Below are positions 25,967-34,868 of a DNA stretch of 64,000 nt, piece after piece. The stretch comes from Myxosarcina sp. GI1 (GTDB lineage Bacteria; Cyanobacteriota; Cyanobacteriia; Cyanobacteriales; Xenococcaceae), in the NCBI RefSeq assembly GCF_000756305.1, contig NZ_JRFE01000023.1:33222-97221 (forward strand), in the 5' to 3' direction. The position numbers and the translations under genes were made by a program. How positions within the stretch are numbered: the stretch's first letter is position 1; every line of letters begins with the position of its first letter. The notes beneath the pieces were generated by a model. It was not told the origin of the DNA. It did not search any database and saw nothing but the letters and a program-made list of their open reading frames with translations.

Positions 25967-28297
25967 TTAATTCGCGCACGCTACACACGCATCATTAGAC
26001 TCTTTAAAATCGTCTTTTTGAACGGTGCGTATATAGTAGATAGCTTTACAACCTTCTTGCCAAGCCATTACTAAAGTATCGAATATATCCTTAGCTTTAA
26101 TCGCTCTTTCTGGTTCTTCAGGAAAGTAAACTCCCTGGTTGAGATTAAATAGCAGTTCCATAGAAATTCCCGTATCGATCCACTGCTGCATGGTAGCAAC
26201 GGCTTTAACGACAATTTTTTGATCTAAACTTTTATTTTCGTGATAGTACCAAAAGCGATCGCTAATAAAAGGCGGTGCGATGGGAACGGTGCCTTTTGCC
26301 CATTTATCATAAAAGAATTTACTATAAACTGGCAGGATGCTGGCGGTACATCCTTGAACCAGAGAAGATGATGTATTAGGGGCGATCGCAGTAATATGAG
26401 AATTACGAATCCCGTATTTTTGAATATTTGCCGCTAAATCTACCCAACGTTCTGGTTGTTTGGAATTAGTCAAAAACCATTCTATCGGCTTGGCTCCGAT
26501 TAATTTACCCTTACTCCACTCGCTACCAGCAAAGGCAGCATACGCACCTCGTTCTCGCGCTAACTCCATTGAAGCTGTGGTACAGGCAAGAGCTATGTTT
26601 TCAAACAAATCGCTAATTTCTGTGAGGCTGGTATAAGTTAGATGGCGTTTTGCCAACCAGTCGGCTAAACCCATACAGCCAACTCCGATTGTACGGTATT
26701 TATCGTTGTGTGTTTTACTGGCTGAAAAAGGAGGGTTAGTTAGATCGATGGTATTATCTAAAATTCTTACCGCTAGAGTGGAGATATGAGGAATATCTAC
26801 TTCTTCGACGTTGGCAAGATTGAGAGATACTAGATTACAACAATGTGCCTCTACCCCTGGTTTGACATTGCTAAAGCTCTCACAGCATAGATTGACACCT
26901 GGAATATACCCCTCATGCTGGTTGGGGTTAGCACGATTGATCGTATCTTTAAAAGCTAGATAGGGCATTCCCGTTTCTACCTGAGAACGCATAATGTGCT
27001 TGAAAAGTTCGCGAGCATCAACCTGTTTGTAGAGAGCGATCTTATTACCCAATTCGGCTTCAATTATTTTATAAGCTGCTTCAAACTCATCGCCCCAAAG
27101 TTCTGCCAGTTCGATACCTAATTTAATTCTGACTTCGTAAGGATCTACCAACGTCCAAAGCTCTCGCTCGACTACCCGACGCATAAATTCATCGACAATT
27201 ACTAATTGGGGAAAAATGTCGTAGGCTTTACGGCGACGATCGCCATTTTCTGCCTGCATTTCTAAAAATTCGGGTACGTCTAAATGCCAGACATCTACGC
27301 CAACCGTAACCGCACCAGCCCTACGCCCTCCCTGATTGACGGCGATCGCCGTATCGTTGAGTAGTTTGATCCAGGGTATAACACCACCCGAAGCGTTGGC
27401 TTTACCCATTACCCAGCTACCTGTAGCGCGGATACGAGAAACGTTAACTCCTACGCCACCACCGTTTTTGGAAATTCTAGCGGTGTTGGTAATTTCGGCA
27501 AAGATACTTTCTAAATTGTCATCCATGCCCGTAATAAAGCAGCTACTGAGAGAACCGCTAGGTACTCTCAAGTTAGCTAAAATTGGCGTTGCCAGAGAAA
27601 TTTTTCGTGAGGCGATCGCTTCATAAAATTGCTTGGCGACACTCAGTCGGTTTTCTGGTTTTTCTACAGACGCTAGTAATAGAGCGCAAGTTAAATAGGC
27701 TTCTTGTGGCAGCTCGTCGTCGAGCAAATAGCGTTTCATCAGCAAAACCGCCCCTGCCAGATCGTAATCTTTATCCCATTCAGGATTAATCCAGGAGCCA
27801 GCTACAGCCAATTCTTCTTCGGAATAAACTAAAATTTTCTTATCGTAGCGATCGGCATTAACCTGCAATTTAACCGTAGCGGGATAATTACCATATCCAT
27901 AACCCCGACTGACAATAGTATCTTTCCACAGACTCCAAATATGCAGTCTTCCTGCCACATAACGCCAATCGGGTTCTGAGGGACTACACATCGATAGAGC
28001 GCAATCGATTAGATTATCTTGAATTTCTCTGGTAGTGACACCGTTTCGCAACCGTGTTGTCAATCCAGCTTCTAAAGTAATGGGATTGACATCTTTTCCC
28101 AAACACGCCCATTCTGCAACAGCACGAATCTTAGTAATGTTTAAGGAAGTTGGAGTACCATCTCGTCTCACAACCTGAATATTGGAAGATAAAGTTTTTT
28201 CTGAAGAAGAAAGATGCGCGTTGTCTGTGCTGCTGTGAGTTGTTTGTTTAGCATCCTTAATAGATGTACGTTCTGTAGAAAAGAGAGTTGGCTGCAT
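25967..28297 (-). CDS. nrdA: Ribonucleoside-diphosphate reductase, alpha subunit (class I)
   Basis: 776 residues. An N-terminal ATP-cone (about residues 38-125: VVRRDGTPTSLNITKIR) gives allosteric activity control. The barrel carries the three catalytic cysteines: one in SLSSCFITGMDD, one in the finger-loop region CCESF, and its partner in AHCCNLVSLNL. ILPVYSKFFYDKW and the C-terminal CxxC (ACVACAN) complete the redox relay with thioredoxin/glutaredoxin. No intein is present. It reduces ribonucleoside diphosphates together with NrdB. Start ATG 28297 is followed by a polar leader before the cone. An operon with nrdB is very likely. Confidence 0.95.
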   Translation of the reverse strand: MQPTLFSTERTSIKDAKQTTHSSTDNAHLSSSEKTLSSNIQVVRRDGTPTSLNITKIRAVAEWACLGKDVNPITLEAGLTTRLRNGVTTREIQDNLIDCALSMCSPSEPDWRYVAGRLHIWSLWKDTIVSRGYGYGNYPATVKLQVNADRYDKKILVYSEEELAVAGSWINPEWDKDYDLAGAVLLMKRYLLDDELPQEAYLTCALLLASVEKPENRLSVAKQFYEAIASRKISLATPILANLRVPSGSLSSCFITGMDDNLESIFAEITNTARISKNGGGVGVNVSRIRATGSWVMGKANASGGVIPWIKLLNDTAIAVNQGGRRAGAVTVGVDVWHLDVPEFLEMQAENGDRRRKAYDIFPQLVIVDEFMRRVVERELWTLVDPYEVRIKLGIELAELWGDEFEAAYKIIEAELGNKIALYKQVDARELFKHIMRSQVETGMPYLAFKDTINRANPNQHEGYIPGVNLCCESFSNVKPGVEAHCCNLVSLNLANVEEVDIPHISTLAVRILDNTIDLTNPPFSASKTHNDKYRTIGVGCMGLADWLAKRHLTYTSLTEISDLFENIALACTTASMELARERGAYAAFAGSEWSKGKLIGAKPIEWFLTNSKQPERWVDLAANIQKYGIRNSHITAIAPNTSSSLVQGCTASILPVYSKFFYDKWAKGTVPIAPPFISDRFWYYHENKSLDQKIVVKAVATMQQWIDTGISMELLFNLNQGVYFPEEPERAIKAKDIFDTLVMAWQEGCKAIYYIRTVQKDDFKESNDACVACAN

Positions 28298-28717
28298 ATA
28301 TCTGAAGAAGAATCGATCGGACTGGATTTATAATATAACCTAACTAAAGCAATATATATAGTGTTTTTAAATAGAAAAATAGCTCCGATCACTCTACATA
28401 TAGGTTTATTTGAATAATGCAAGCGCACCGAAATAAAGTGAACATATTAAGGTATTATTTGATACATGAGCTTGAAGAGCATCCAGTTTAACTCATCTAA
28501 AATGCGCCAAAGTTTTCTTAGGTAGTCATTTTGAGGCAAAGCAAACAAATTTAATAACTAAAAATTTAAATTTATAATAAGTTTAAATTTCTTTGTCTCT
28601 AGACTTCTCAAGAATGTCGATAGCTATGGTAACTTTGTCAGAGAGGCTCTTTTAGGAGCTTTTTCTAATTTATTATGGCAACGATAACTATTAAAAAATC
28701 TATAGAATATTTTATAA
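28298..28717. promoter_or_regulatory. Divergent nrdA/pipX intergenic region with an NtcA-box-like sequence
   Basis: 420 bp shared by the divergent nrdA and pipX promoters. GTATTATTTGATAC at 28452-28465 fits GTA-N8-TAC, the binding site of the nitrogen regulator NtcA. A TANNNT box (TAAAAT) lies at 28498-28503, 32 nt downstream, which is about 10 nt more than the usual 22. The 6-base core is expected by chance roughly every 4 kb, so this is a candidate only. The rest is AT-rich. Confidence 0.4.
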
Positions 28718-28993
28718 GTGAACACTCAGAGGAACGAAACCTATTTAAACCATCCAACCTTCGGACTGCTTTATAGAATCTGCGCTCTTGATGAAGAGCA
28801 GGAAATTTTCACCACTTTGTACGCTCAACGTTTGTTTTTTACAGTAACTATTAAAGTAGACCGCTTTACTTTTGAACCAATGAGTCGTTCTGATGCTCGA
28901 TTATTAATAGAAACCCGTCTGCGTCGTCTGAGAAACACCTCATCCGAAGAATACCAGCAGCTTTATGAAATATATCAACGTACTTTCCAATAA
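28718..28993 (+). CDS. pipX: PII-interacting protein X
   Basis: 91 residues, normal PipX length, with the conserved block ETYLNHPTFGLLYRIC, FTTLYAQRLFF (Tudor-like domain) and the C-terminal helices ARLLIETRLRRLR and YQQLYEIYQRTF. PipX binds either the PII protein GlnB at low 2-oxoglutarate or the regulator NtcA at high 2-oxoglutarate, coactivating NtcA targets. The start is GTG 28718; no ATG lies in frame upstream of the conserved region. It is followed after 8 bp by pipY, the usual pipX-pipY operon, and then by sepF and proC. Confidence 0.95.
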   Translation: MNTQRNETYLNHPTFGLLYRICALDEEQEIFTTLYAQRLFFTVTIKVDRFTFEPMSRSDARLLIETRLRRLRNTSSEEYQQLYEIYQRTFQ

Positions 28994-29001
28994 TTTTATT
29001 A

Positions 29002-29664
29002 ATGATTGCCAGACAAATTAGTCAAATCGAAGAGCAAATTGGCGATCGCGTTAAGTTAGTAGCTATTACCAAACAGGTGTCGGTAGAACGAATGCGCCAG
29101 GCTTATCAAGCAGGAGTACGTGATTTTGGTGAAAATCGCCTACAGGAAGCATTAGCAAAACAGCAGCAGCTTCAAGATTTACCAGACATTTGCTGGCACT
29201 TTATCGGTCACATTCAGAAAAACAAAGCTAAAAAAGTTTTAGAAAATTTTGAATGGATCCATTCTGTAGATAGTTTTGCATTAGCAATGAGATTGGAGCG
29301 ATTGGCAGCGGAGTTATCGCGATCGCCCAAAATTCTACTACAAGTCAAAATGTTACCAGATCCTGACAAATATGGCTGGCACATAGCAGAGTTGTTAGCA
29401 GATTTAGCTCGTCTAAATGAATGTCAAAATTTGCATATATTAGGCTTAATGACAATTTTGCCTCTGGGTTTATCTTCCGAACAAACATTAGATGCTTTTC
29501 AAGGAGTTCGAGAAGTTGCCCGAGATATAGAAAAACAAAACTGGAGTTCTCTAAAAATGCAAGAGCTATCGATGGGAATGTCTGATGATTATTTACTAGC
29601 AGTAAAGGCAGGAGCGACAATGATTCGTCTGGGAAGGGGGATTTTTGGCGAACGTCCGAACTAA
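29002..29664 (+). CDS. pipY: PipY, YggS/PROSC-family PLP-binding protein
   Basis: 220 residues, single-domain alanine-racemase-like barrel. The PLP lysine lies in LVAITKQVSVERM (K about residue 22), followed by GVRDFGENRLQEAL, WHFIGHIQKNKAK, WIHSVDS and the C-terminal LSMGMSDDYLLAVKAGATMIRLGRGIFG, all family signatures. These proteins have no known enzyme activity and act in vitamin B6 and amino/keto-acid homeostasis. In cyanobacteria pipY is coexpressed with pipX, as the 8-bp gap here indicates. Start ATG 29002. Confidence 0.95.
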   Translation: MIARQISQIEEQIGDRVKLVAITKQVSVERMRQAYQAGVRDFGENRLQEALAKQQQLQDLPDICWHFIGHIQKNKAKKVLENFEWIHSVDSFALAMRLERLAAELSRSPKILLQVKMLPDPDKYGWHIAELLADLARLNECQNLHILGLMTILPLGLSSEQTLDAFQGVREVARDIEKQNWSSLKMQELSMGMSDDYLLAVKAGATMIRLGRGIFGERPN

Positions 29665-30043
29665 GTTTAAATTTTTTAAGCTGCTGTTGCTTAAAATCTC
29701 AGAGAATCAGCAATTATTAAAAAAAGTAAAATTATTGGCGCAAAAGGTTTGTACAAATCTGTACAAATAAAGCTTTCTAAAGTAGAATTGAATCGCCAAA
29801 ACTTAATATCTTACGTTTGGACGATGCAGTTATCTATTATTGTTTTCAGCCAAATAACCAAACAGTAATAACTAATCGTTTTAAATTTTACTTGTGTAAT
29901 TCGTTGGCAGTAAGTAATATTAATGACAAATATTTGACAGTTTGTTGTTTTAATAGACTTTTATCTCGCTCCGAATTAGACAATTAGTCAAGAGATATTT
30001 CACCAACCACCATTGAAGTCGTAAATTAATAGGAGTTTGAAAA
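29665..30043 (+). promoter_or_regulatory. Region upstream of sepF with an NtcA-box-like sequence
   Basis: 379 bp. GTACAAATCTGTAC at 29751-29764 fits GTA-N8-TAC and is a partly symmetric direct repeat of GTACAAAT. A TAGAAT -10-like hexamer lies at 29783-29788, 18 nt downstream (the usual gap is about 22). The sepF start has a clear Shine-Dalgarno (AGGAG, 30032-30036). This could give sepF-proC its own nitrogen-responsive promoter; evidence is from sequence only. Confidence 0.4.
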
Positions 30044-30619
30044 ATGGGTATTCGAGGAATTTTAGAAGATATTTTGGGTATAGACCATGGTGAAGGAACA
30101 GAATACCAAGTAATTGACCCACCGTATGATGATGAAGTAGAAAACACTTCTGTTTTTTCAAATTCAGAATCAGAGCATCCAGAAGTCAGCACCTCAACAG
30201 TATCTCAAAGTAGTCGTAAATTTTCTGTAGGAAAAGAAGGAAAAATGAACAACAAAGTAATTGGAATGCCAGGAATAGCCAATAGCAATTCAGAAGTAGT
30301 TGTTATCGAACCTCAATCTTTTGAGGAAATGCCCCAGGTAATTCAAGCATTGAGAGAACGCAAATCCGTCGTGCTCAACCTAAACATGATGAATCCCGAA
30401 CAAGCACAAAGAGCAGTAGACTTTGTAGCTGGTGGTACTTATGCTATGGATGGCCATCAGGAACGAGTAGGAGAAAGCATTTTCTTGTTTACTCCTAGCT
30501 GCGTTAAAGTTAGCAGTCTTACAGGAGTAATTCACGACGTACACAATCCCGAAACACACGTTCGCCGCCCTGCGCCCGTTCCCGAAGCTTGGGGAGAAGC
30601 GAGCGCGGTAGCTCAGTAA
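30044..30619 (+). CDS. sepF: Cell division protein SepF
   Basis: 191 residues. The C-terminal half (about residues 85-175) is the SepF core: [30 protein letters not shown], then [22 protein letters not shown] and [12 protein letters not shown]. The N-terminus begins with an amphipathic stretch ([13 protein letters not shown]) for membrane binding, then a disordered acidic linker. SepF tethers FtsZ to the membrane and builds the Z-ring; cyanobacteria use it (Cdv2) in place of part of the FtsA system. An AGGAG ribosome-binding site precedes ATG 30044. proC follows after 15 bp. Confidence 0.95.
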   Translation: MGIRGILEDILGIDHGEGTEYQVIDPPYDDEVENTSVFSNSESEHPEVSTSTVSQSSRKFSVGKEGKMNNKVIGMPGIANSNSEVVVIEPQSFEEMPQVIQALRERKSVVLNLNMMNPEQAQRAVDFVAGGTYAMDGHQERVGESIFLFTPSCVKVSSLTGVIHDVHNPETHVRRPAPVPEAWGEASAVAQ

Positions 30620-30634
30620 GCAATTCGATCGTAT

Positions 30635-31438
30635 ATGACATCTAGTAGTATCCGTCTTGGTATTATTGGTGGCGGGGTAATGGCAGAAGCTATATTGTCC
30701 CGCCTTGTCGCACAAAAAATTTATCCAGCAGAGCGAATCTTAGTTAGCGAACCCCAACAACAGCGTCGCGAACATTTACAGCAGCTTGGCATAAAAGTAA
30801 CATCTGTTAATCACGAAGCGGCTAAAGCTTCAGAGATTTTGCTGCTTGCAGTCAAGCCACAGGTTTTAGATTTGGCGATCGCCAATCTTGCTCCTCATAA
30901 AGAAAATATTATTATTTCTATTCTGGCGGGAATACCTTTAAGTAGACTAGAAACTGCTTTTCCTCAAAAACCAGTTATCAGAGTGATGCCTAATACTCCT
31001 GCTCTAGTCGGAGCGGGAATTTCGGCACTCGCTCCAGGAACCCATGCTTCTAGAACACACATCGAGCAAGCCAGAGCCTTGTTAGAAGCAGTCGGTGATG
31101 TAGTAGAAATACCAGAATCACAAATGGATGCAGTAACGGGATTATCTGGTTCTGGTCCTGCTTTTGCCGCAATTGCTATTGAAGCTCTAGCCGATGGAGG
31201 AGTAGCAGCAGGTTTGCCAAGAGCGATCGCCCTGAAATTATCAATTCAAACGGTTTTGGGTACTGCCAAACTAATTCAGGAATCTCAAATGCATCCTGCC
31301 GAATTAAAAGATCGAGTAACTAGCCCTGGTGGCACGACAATTGCAGGAGTAGCAGAGCTAGAAAGTGTAGGATTTCGCTCGGCACTGATTGAAGCAGTAA
31401 AAGCTGCCAGCGATCGCTCCAAAGAACTAGGTGAATAG
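30635..31438 (+). CDS. proC: Pyrroline-5-carboxylate reductase
   Basis: 267 residues. N-terminal Rossmann motif IGGGVMAEAIL, then LAVKPQVL, IRVMPNTPALVGAG, and the C-terminal dimerisation/active-site block LSGSGPAFAAIAIEALADGGVAAGLPR and SPGGTTIAGV, all characteristic of ProC. It catalyses the last step of proline synthesis, reducing 1-pyrroline-5-carboxylate with NAD(P)H in the cytoplasm. The sepF-proC order is widely conserved in cyanobacteria. Start ATG 30635. Confidence 0.95.
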   Translation: MTSSSIRLGIIGGGVMAEAILSRLVAQKIYPAERILVSEPQQQRREHLQQLGIKVTSVNHEAAKASEILLLAVKPQVLDLAIANLAPHKENIIISILAGIPLSRLETAFPQKPVIRVMPNTPALVGAGISALAPGTHASRTHIEQARALLEAVGDVVEIPESQMDAVTGLSGSGPAFAAIAIEALADGGVAAGLPRAIALKLSIQTVLGTAKLIQESQMHPAELKDRVTSPGGTTIAGVAELESVGFRSALIEAVKAASDRSKELGE

Positions 31439-31644
31439 TCTTAAAGTGGCAAACACTTTATAGTTTAATCAATCTTAATTTTTTCGGTTTTTCGTAGTCT
31501 ATAGTTAGCTAAGAGTAGATCGATATAATCTAAATTGTTGGCATTCTGGAAATATGCGCCGATAATTGTCTAAAAGACTGAATACAATATTTAGTTGCCA
31601 ATTATTGTGGCTTCATTAAATCTTTAGTTTTTATAGTTGAAATT

Positions 31645-32343
31645 ATGCATACGGACTCTGCCAAAATCCTTGTAGTAGACGACGATCCCGCAATTCGCAA
31701 TTTAATCTTTCGCTTTCTCAATCAGAAAAACTATCAGTTAGAGTCTGCCGCAGATGGCGAAACTGCACTCAAAATATTCGAGCAATTCAATCCAGATTTG
31801 GTGATTTTGGATGTTAATTTGCCCGATGCTTTAGGATACAACTTGTGTGAAGAAATGCAGAGTCGTACCGACGTATTTATTTTGATGTTAACCAGCCGTT
31901 CTGATGCAGCTGACAAAAAAGAAGGTTTTCTTAAAGGAGCAGACGATTATCTTACCAAGCCTTTCGATCTTTTAGAATTAGAATATCGCGTCAAAGCAAT
32001 TTTAAAGCGTCAGCGAACGGTTACAACTTCCGAAAAACAGCCCCTTATCTTCAAAGATTTGGAAATCAATCCCGTACGTCGCGAAGTGAAAATTAACGAA
32101 CGTCTTATCGGGCTTACTGCCTTAGAGTTCGATCTACTGCATTTTCTAGCTACTCGCCCAGGGCGAGTTTGGCGCAGAGAAGAATTAATTCAAAACGTTT
32201 GGGATTATGAGTATGTAGGCGATCAGCGAGTAGTGGACGTGCATATCGGTCAAATTCGCAAAAAAATCGAAACCGATCTTGCCGAACCTTGCTATATTCA
32301 GACAGTTAGAGGTGTAGGCTATAAGTTTGAAGTTGATTCTTAA
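31645..32343 (+). CDS. OmpR/PhoB-family response regulator
   Basis: 232 residues. Receiver domain (about 1-120) with acidic residues in VVDDDP, phospho-acceptor Asp56 in LVILDVNLPD, and the conserved Lys in LTKPFD. The C-terminal winged helix (about 135-230) contains LTALEFDLLHFLATRPGRVWRREELIQNVW, GDQRVVDVHIGQIRKKIE and IQTVRGVGYKFE. It should bind DNA as a dimer and regulate transcription. There is no neighbouring kinase (the next gene region is mobile DNA), so it is an orphan regulator here. The closest cyanobacterial relatives are of the NblR/ManR kind, not resolved further. Confidence 0.92.
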   Translation: MHTDSAKILVVDDDPAIRNLIFRFLNQKNYQLESAADGETALKIFEQFNPDLVILDVNLPDALGYNLCEEMQSRTDVFILMLTSRSDAADKKEGFLKGADDYLTKPFDLLELEYRVKAILKRQRTVTTSEKQPLIFKDLEINPVRREVKINERLIGLTALEFDLLHFLATRPGRVWRREELIQNVWDYEYVGDQRVVDVHIGQIRKKIETDLAEPCYIQTVRGVGYKFEVDS

Positions 32344-32523
32344 CTAACCTTCTTTGTTATTTAAAGTCTGTTTTTGCCAATTTTTAAAGCATTTCTTTGC
32401 CAATCAGATTGGTGAAACAAGCTTTTTTCGTTAGCATTTTGGATTTGTTTTCATAGCTTTTAAAGTTTTATTTTGCCGAAATATATTAAAGAATAAAGGT
32501 AAAACAGGGGTTTGGGAAAAGCA

Positions 32524-32629
32524 GAGCCTAGCGGCTCAAGTACGGCAGCAAAGCTGCCCGCAAGCGAAGCTTGCTTGGGGCGTAAGCCCCTGTTCGGCGA
32601 GGCTTGGCGCGAATGCGCCTGCGTAGCAG
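32524..32629. repeat. Array of six tandem mini-hairpins
   Basis: Six adjacent inverted repeats with 3-4-nt loops: GAGCC/GGCTC (32524-32537), GGCAGC/GCTGCC (32544-32558), GCAAGC/GCTTGC (32560-32574), GGGGC/GCCCC (32577-32590), GGCGC/GCGCC (32606-32619), CTGC/GCAG (32619-32629). GC-rich against an AT-rich background. It lies within what was an IS630-type transposase gene. Confidence 0.85.
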
Positions 32630-32639
32630 CCAGAAGAAA

Positions 32640-32944
32640 AGGAAAAAAAGATTTAATCGTACCAATGTTTTTTACAGGCAGTCTGAATGCCGAAGGGTTT
32701 GAAGGGTTCTTAAGTAGATATTTACTGCCATCGTCAACCAAACCATCAGTATTAATCATGGATAATGCACCGACGAACTTTGTTCGTCCCAGAAGCTTTG
32801 CTTCTGGACACAGCAAGTGCTGTGTATCGAAAAAATGTCATCAAATAATTACTCGAAGCGACGGTGCATTAAATAATATTTCTGCCAAAATATTCTCCTG
32901 ATTTGAACGATATCGAACACGATTTGGCTATGAAAGCTGCGATC
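32640..32944 (+). pseudogene. IS630-type transposase remnant
   Basis: Fragments of a DDE transposase are readable: IVPMFFTGSLNAEGFEGFLSRYLLP and VLIMDNAP (second catalytic Asp), then, in another frame after 32880, FLPKYSPDLNDIEHDLA with the catalytic Glu. This order is that of IS630/Tc1-mariner transposases. The first catalytic Asp is missing, the frame shifts, and two hairpin arrays interrupt it (32524-32629 and 32772-32825). A 129-codon open frame (32512-32901) runs through both arrays but is not a functional gene. The right part ends at the DUF3887 gene fragment. Confidence 0.85.
32772..32825. repeat. Array of three tandem mini-hairpins
   Basis: Back-to-back inverted repeats: GACGAAC/GTTCGTC with TTT loop (32772-32788), CCAGAAGC/GCTTCTGG with TTT loop (32789-32807), ACACAGC/GCTGTGT with AAGT loop (32808-32825). 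They abut with no spacer and sit right after the transposase MDNAP motif, replacing the downstream coding sequence. Confidence 0.88.
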
Positions 32945-32959
32945 GGAGAAATTTACTCT

Positions 32960-33118
32960 TTACTCTTGCGACTCTGGGAAATCAACCCCGACAATTTTTC
33001 CTAACGGATCGAAAATAATCATAAAGCTTCTACTCTCTCTTTCGAACTCAAGATCTACCAGCACGACATCAGAACCAGAAGAACTGTTCGCTACTTGAGT
33101 ACTCGTACGTTGCTTGAA
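32960..33118 (-). pseudogene. DUF3887-domain gene, 3' fragment cut off by an IS element
   Basis: Minus-strand sequence after the IS reads TTCAAGCAACGTACG and on to TAA at 32960-32962, encoding KQRTSTQVANSSSGSDVV, LVDLEFERESRS and FMIIFDPLGKIVGVDFPESQE. It joins in frame with the 5' part at 34869-35478 when one copy of the TGAA duplication is removed (610 + 155 nt = 255 codons). The 'FDPLGKIVGVDF' ending matches 'LNGDRQITAVDF' in the first DUF3887 repeat of the same protein. No start of its own. Confidence 0.9.
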
Positions 33119-34868
33119 ACCGACATTCCGCAGAAAAGTTTAAGAGAGCAGATAATATTGACGACAATAGGAATTAAAAAACTGAAGAATGTGACTTCGT
33201 TCACTAGTAAGATTACTAATTTGTTTGACTCCACCGAAGGAAACAAGATGAACCGACATAAAGCATTGAAAAACCCAACGTAGAGTAGGGGAAGTAGTCG
33301 GTTTGCCCAACTGATTAGGAATAGTTTGCCCTGCGGTTGCCAAAGCTAGTCGTAAAGCACGTTGACCCAGACTATAAACTAAAAGAGATAAGCCCATAAC
33401 TATTGCCAAAGCAGCAATCCGTTTTGGGGATTTAAGAAAAACACTACTGGTAAAGAACAAAGGCTCTTTGAGAAATCGAAAACCTCGCTCAGTAGATTGT
33501 TGTGCTTTATACTCAATCAACAATTGGTCATTGCTCAACTGATGTTTGTCCAAGACATTAGTTGCCAGAATAAATCTTCCTGCTTTTCGTTCTTCTAGAG
33601 CAATAGCATTTAGATTAGGAATCAAACTAGCATCAATTTGGTAATGAACCTGAGTTGGGAGTTGATTTTGAGGGGGTCTACCAGATTTGCCGTGACTAAA
33701 ATGTGGAATTAGTTTCACATCATCAAGTTGATAAAATCTTAGTTTTTTTCTCAGATTTTGTACTGCCTTTTCCGCATCAGGCTGACAGGCAAATTTTTGT
33801 CGGCATAATTGCTTTAATTGAGTTTGAGCTTGATTTTTCTTTGTTGTTAGACGCTTGGACAATTGATGAAGGTCTGATTGTTTTCGTTTCTTGCTTTCAA
33901 CGATTAACCAACGTTGTTTTACACTCCCGTAATAGCTACCACATTCAGCAATCAGGTATCCATCTATAGTGCTATGGTCAAACAATTCATCGGGCAATGT
34001 CAGTAAAGTAGTAGTTTCTTTAACTGTTGCAGGTACTCGTGAAAGCCATTGTAAAGACTGGATTTGCTGAAGGTTATCCGCGCTATAAAGAGCCGCATCG
34101 GCTACGAATAATGTATCTAGATTCCATTCCCGTTTGAATTGTTGAATTAGCTTTGGGAAAACACTTTTGTCTGCTTCATTGCCATCTGCAACTCTGAGGT
34201 ACAAAGGTACATCTCCATCTCCACTGCACATCAGATCGATAATAAATTGCTTTAAGTCTGGTCGATGATCTCTCGAATAGCCGTATTTGATTCTAATTCT
34301 TCCTGGCTCTGGGTCTATTTCTTCTGTTTCAAGATATTCTCCATCGACATGAAATGAACTCGAATCAAGATGTAAACTGTTGAGCTTGACTCCCATCTTC
34401 TGGGCTGCGGTCAATGCTACTGTTACAAATACTTTGGTTACTCCCTCTTGGTACAATTTATCCAAGGCTCTACCAAGGCAATCGTCATTAAGATGTTCTG
34501 GTAATATTCCTTCCCCCAGTAAATGTTCTGTAGCTTTACCCTCAAAGAATTTTGGGAACAGATATAATGGAGAGCTAATCATGCCCAAGCCATTGATAAT
34601 CATGGCTTTCACTGCTTGCCCTGTTGTTACTTTTTGGTTGCCATGAGAAGCGATAATTTTGTCTATTTCCTCTACTAGCCCAATTTCATCAATTATTCCT
34701 GCGATTATTCCACAGTGATTTAGGTCTTTAACTTTTACTTCTGCTGTTGATGGTGTCATGATTTTTAACATACCATCAACTTTTTCTTTAATTTAACTTG
34801 ATTTGATATCCAGACTTGATTCTTCCGATAATTATTCAGTTATTTTTTTATTTCTGCGGAATGTCGGT
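33119..34868 (-). mobile_element. Complete IS element of the IS4 superfamily (IS1634/DUF4277 type)
   Basis: 1750 bp bounded by perfect 18-bp terminal inverted repeats: ACCGACATTCCGCAGAAA at 33119-33136 and its complement at 34851-34868. Flanked by TGAA at 33115-33118 and 34869-34872, a 4-bp target duplication. Encodes one complete transposase. The right end supplies a stop codon (34840-34842) to the gene it has interrupted. Intact ends, duplication and transposase suggest a recent insertion. Confidence 0.92.
33140..34771 (-). CDS. IS4-superfamily transposase (IS1634/DUF4277 type)
   Basis: 543 residues, complete. The N-terminal DUF4277-type region reads CGIIAGIIDEIGLVEEIDK and TGQAVKAMIINGLGM, and the DDE catalytic residues fit: Asp in LNSLHLDSSSF, Asp in LFVADAALYS, Glu in the YKAQQSTERGFRFLK motif (Y...E-x6-K as in IS4 elements). 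It cuts and pastes its 1750-bp element. Stop codon is 3 bp inside the left inverted repeat. Start ATG 34771; a second ATG follows four codons later. No sign of decay. Confidence 0.93.
   Translation of the reverse strand: MLKIMTPSTAEVKVKDLNHCGIIAGIIDEIGLVEEIDKIIASHGNQKVTTGQAVKAMIINGLGMISSPLYLFPKFFEGKATEHLLGEGILPEHLNDDCLGRALDKLYQEGVTKVFVTVALTAAQKMGVKLNSLHLDSSSFHVDGEYLETEEIDPEPGRIRIKYGYSRDHRPDLKQFIIDLMCSGDGDVPLYLRVADGNEADKSVFPKLIQQFKREWNLDTLFVADAALYSADNLQQIQSLQWLSRVPATVKETTTLLTLPDELFDHSTIDGYLIAECGSYYGSVKQRWLIVESKKRKQSDLHQLSKRLTTKKNQAQTQLKQLCRQKFACQPDAEKAVQNLRKKLRFYQLDDVKLIPHFSHGKSGRPPQNQLPTQVHYQIDASLIPNLNAIALEERKAGRFILATNVLDKHQLSNDQLLIEYKAQQSTERGFRFLKEPLFFTSSVFLKSPKRIAALAIVMGLSLLVYSLGQRALRLALATAGQTIPNQLGKPTTSPTLRWVFQCFMSVHLVSFGGVKQISNLTSERSHILQFFNSYCRQYYLLS

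Noticed and set aside
29345-29620. 91-codon minus-strand frame
   Set aside because: Antisense shadow of pipY, no supporting features.
30600-30625. tRNA-like stretch GCGGTAGCTCAGT
   Set aside because: It lies in the last codons of sepF and no tRNA cloverleaf with anticodon and T arms follows.
32512-32901. 129-codon ORF as an intact gene
   Set aside because: It is a decayed IS630 transposase with hairpin arrays, a missing catalytic Asp and a frame shift.
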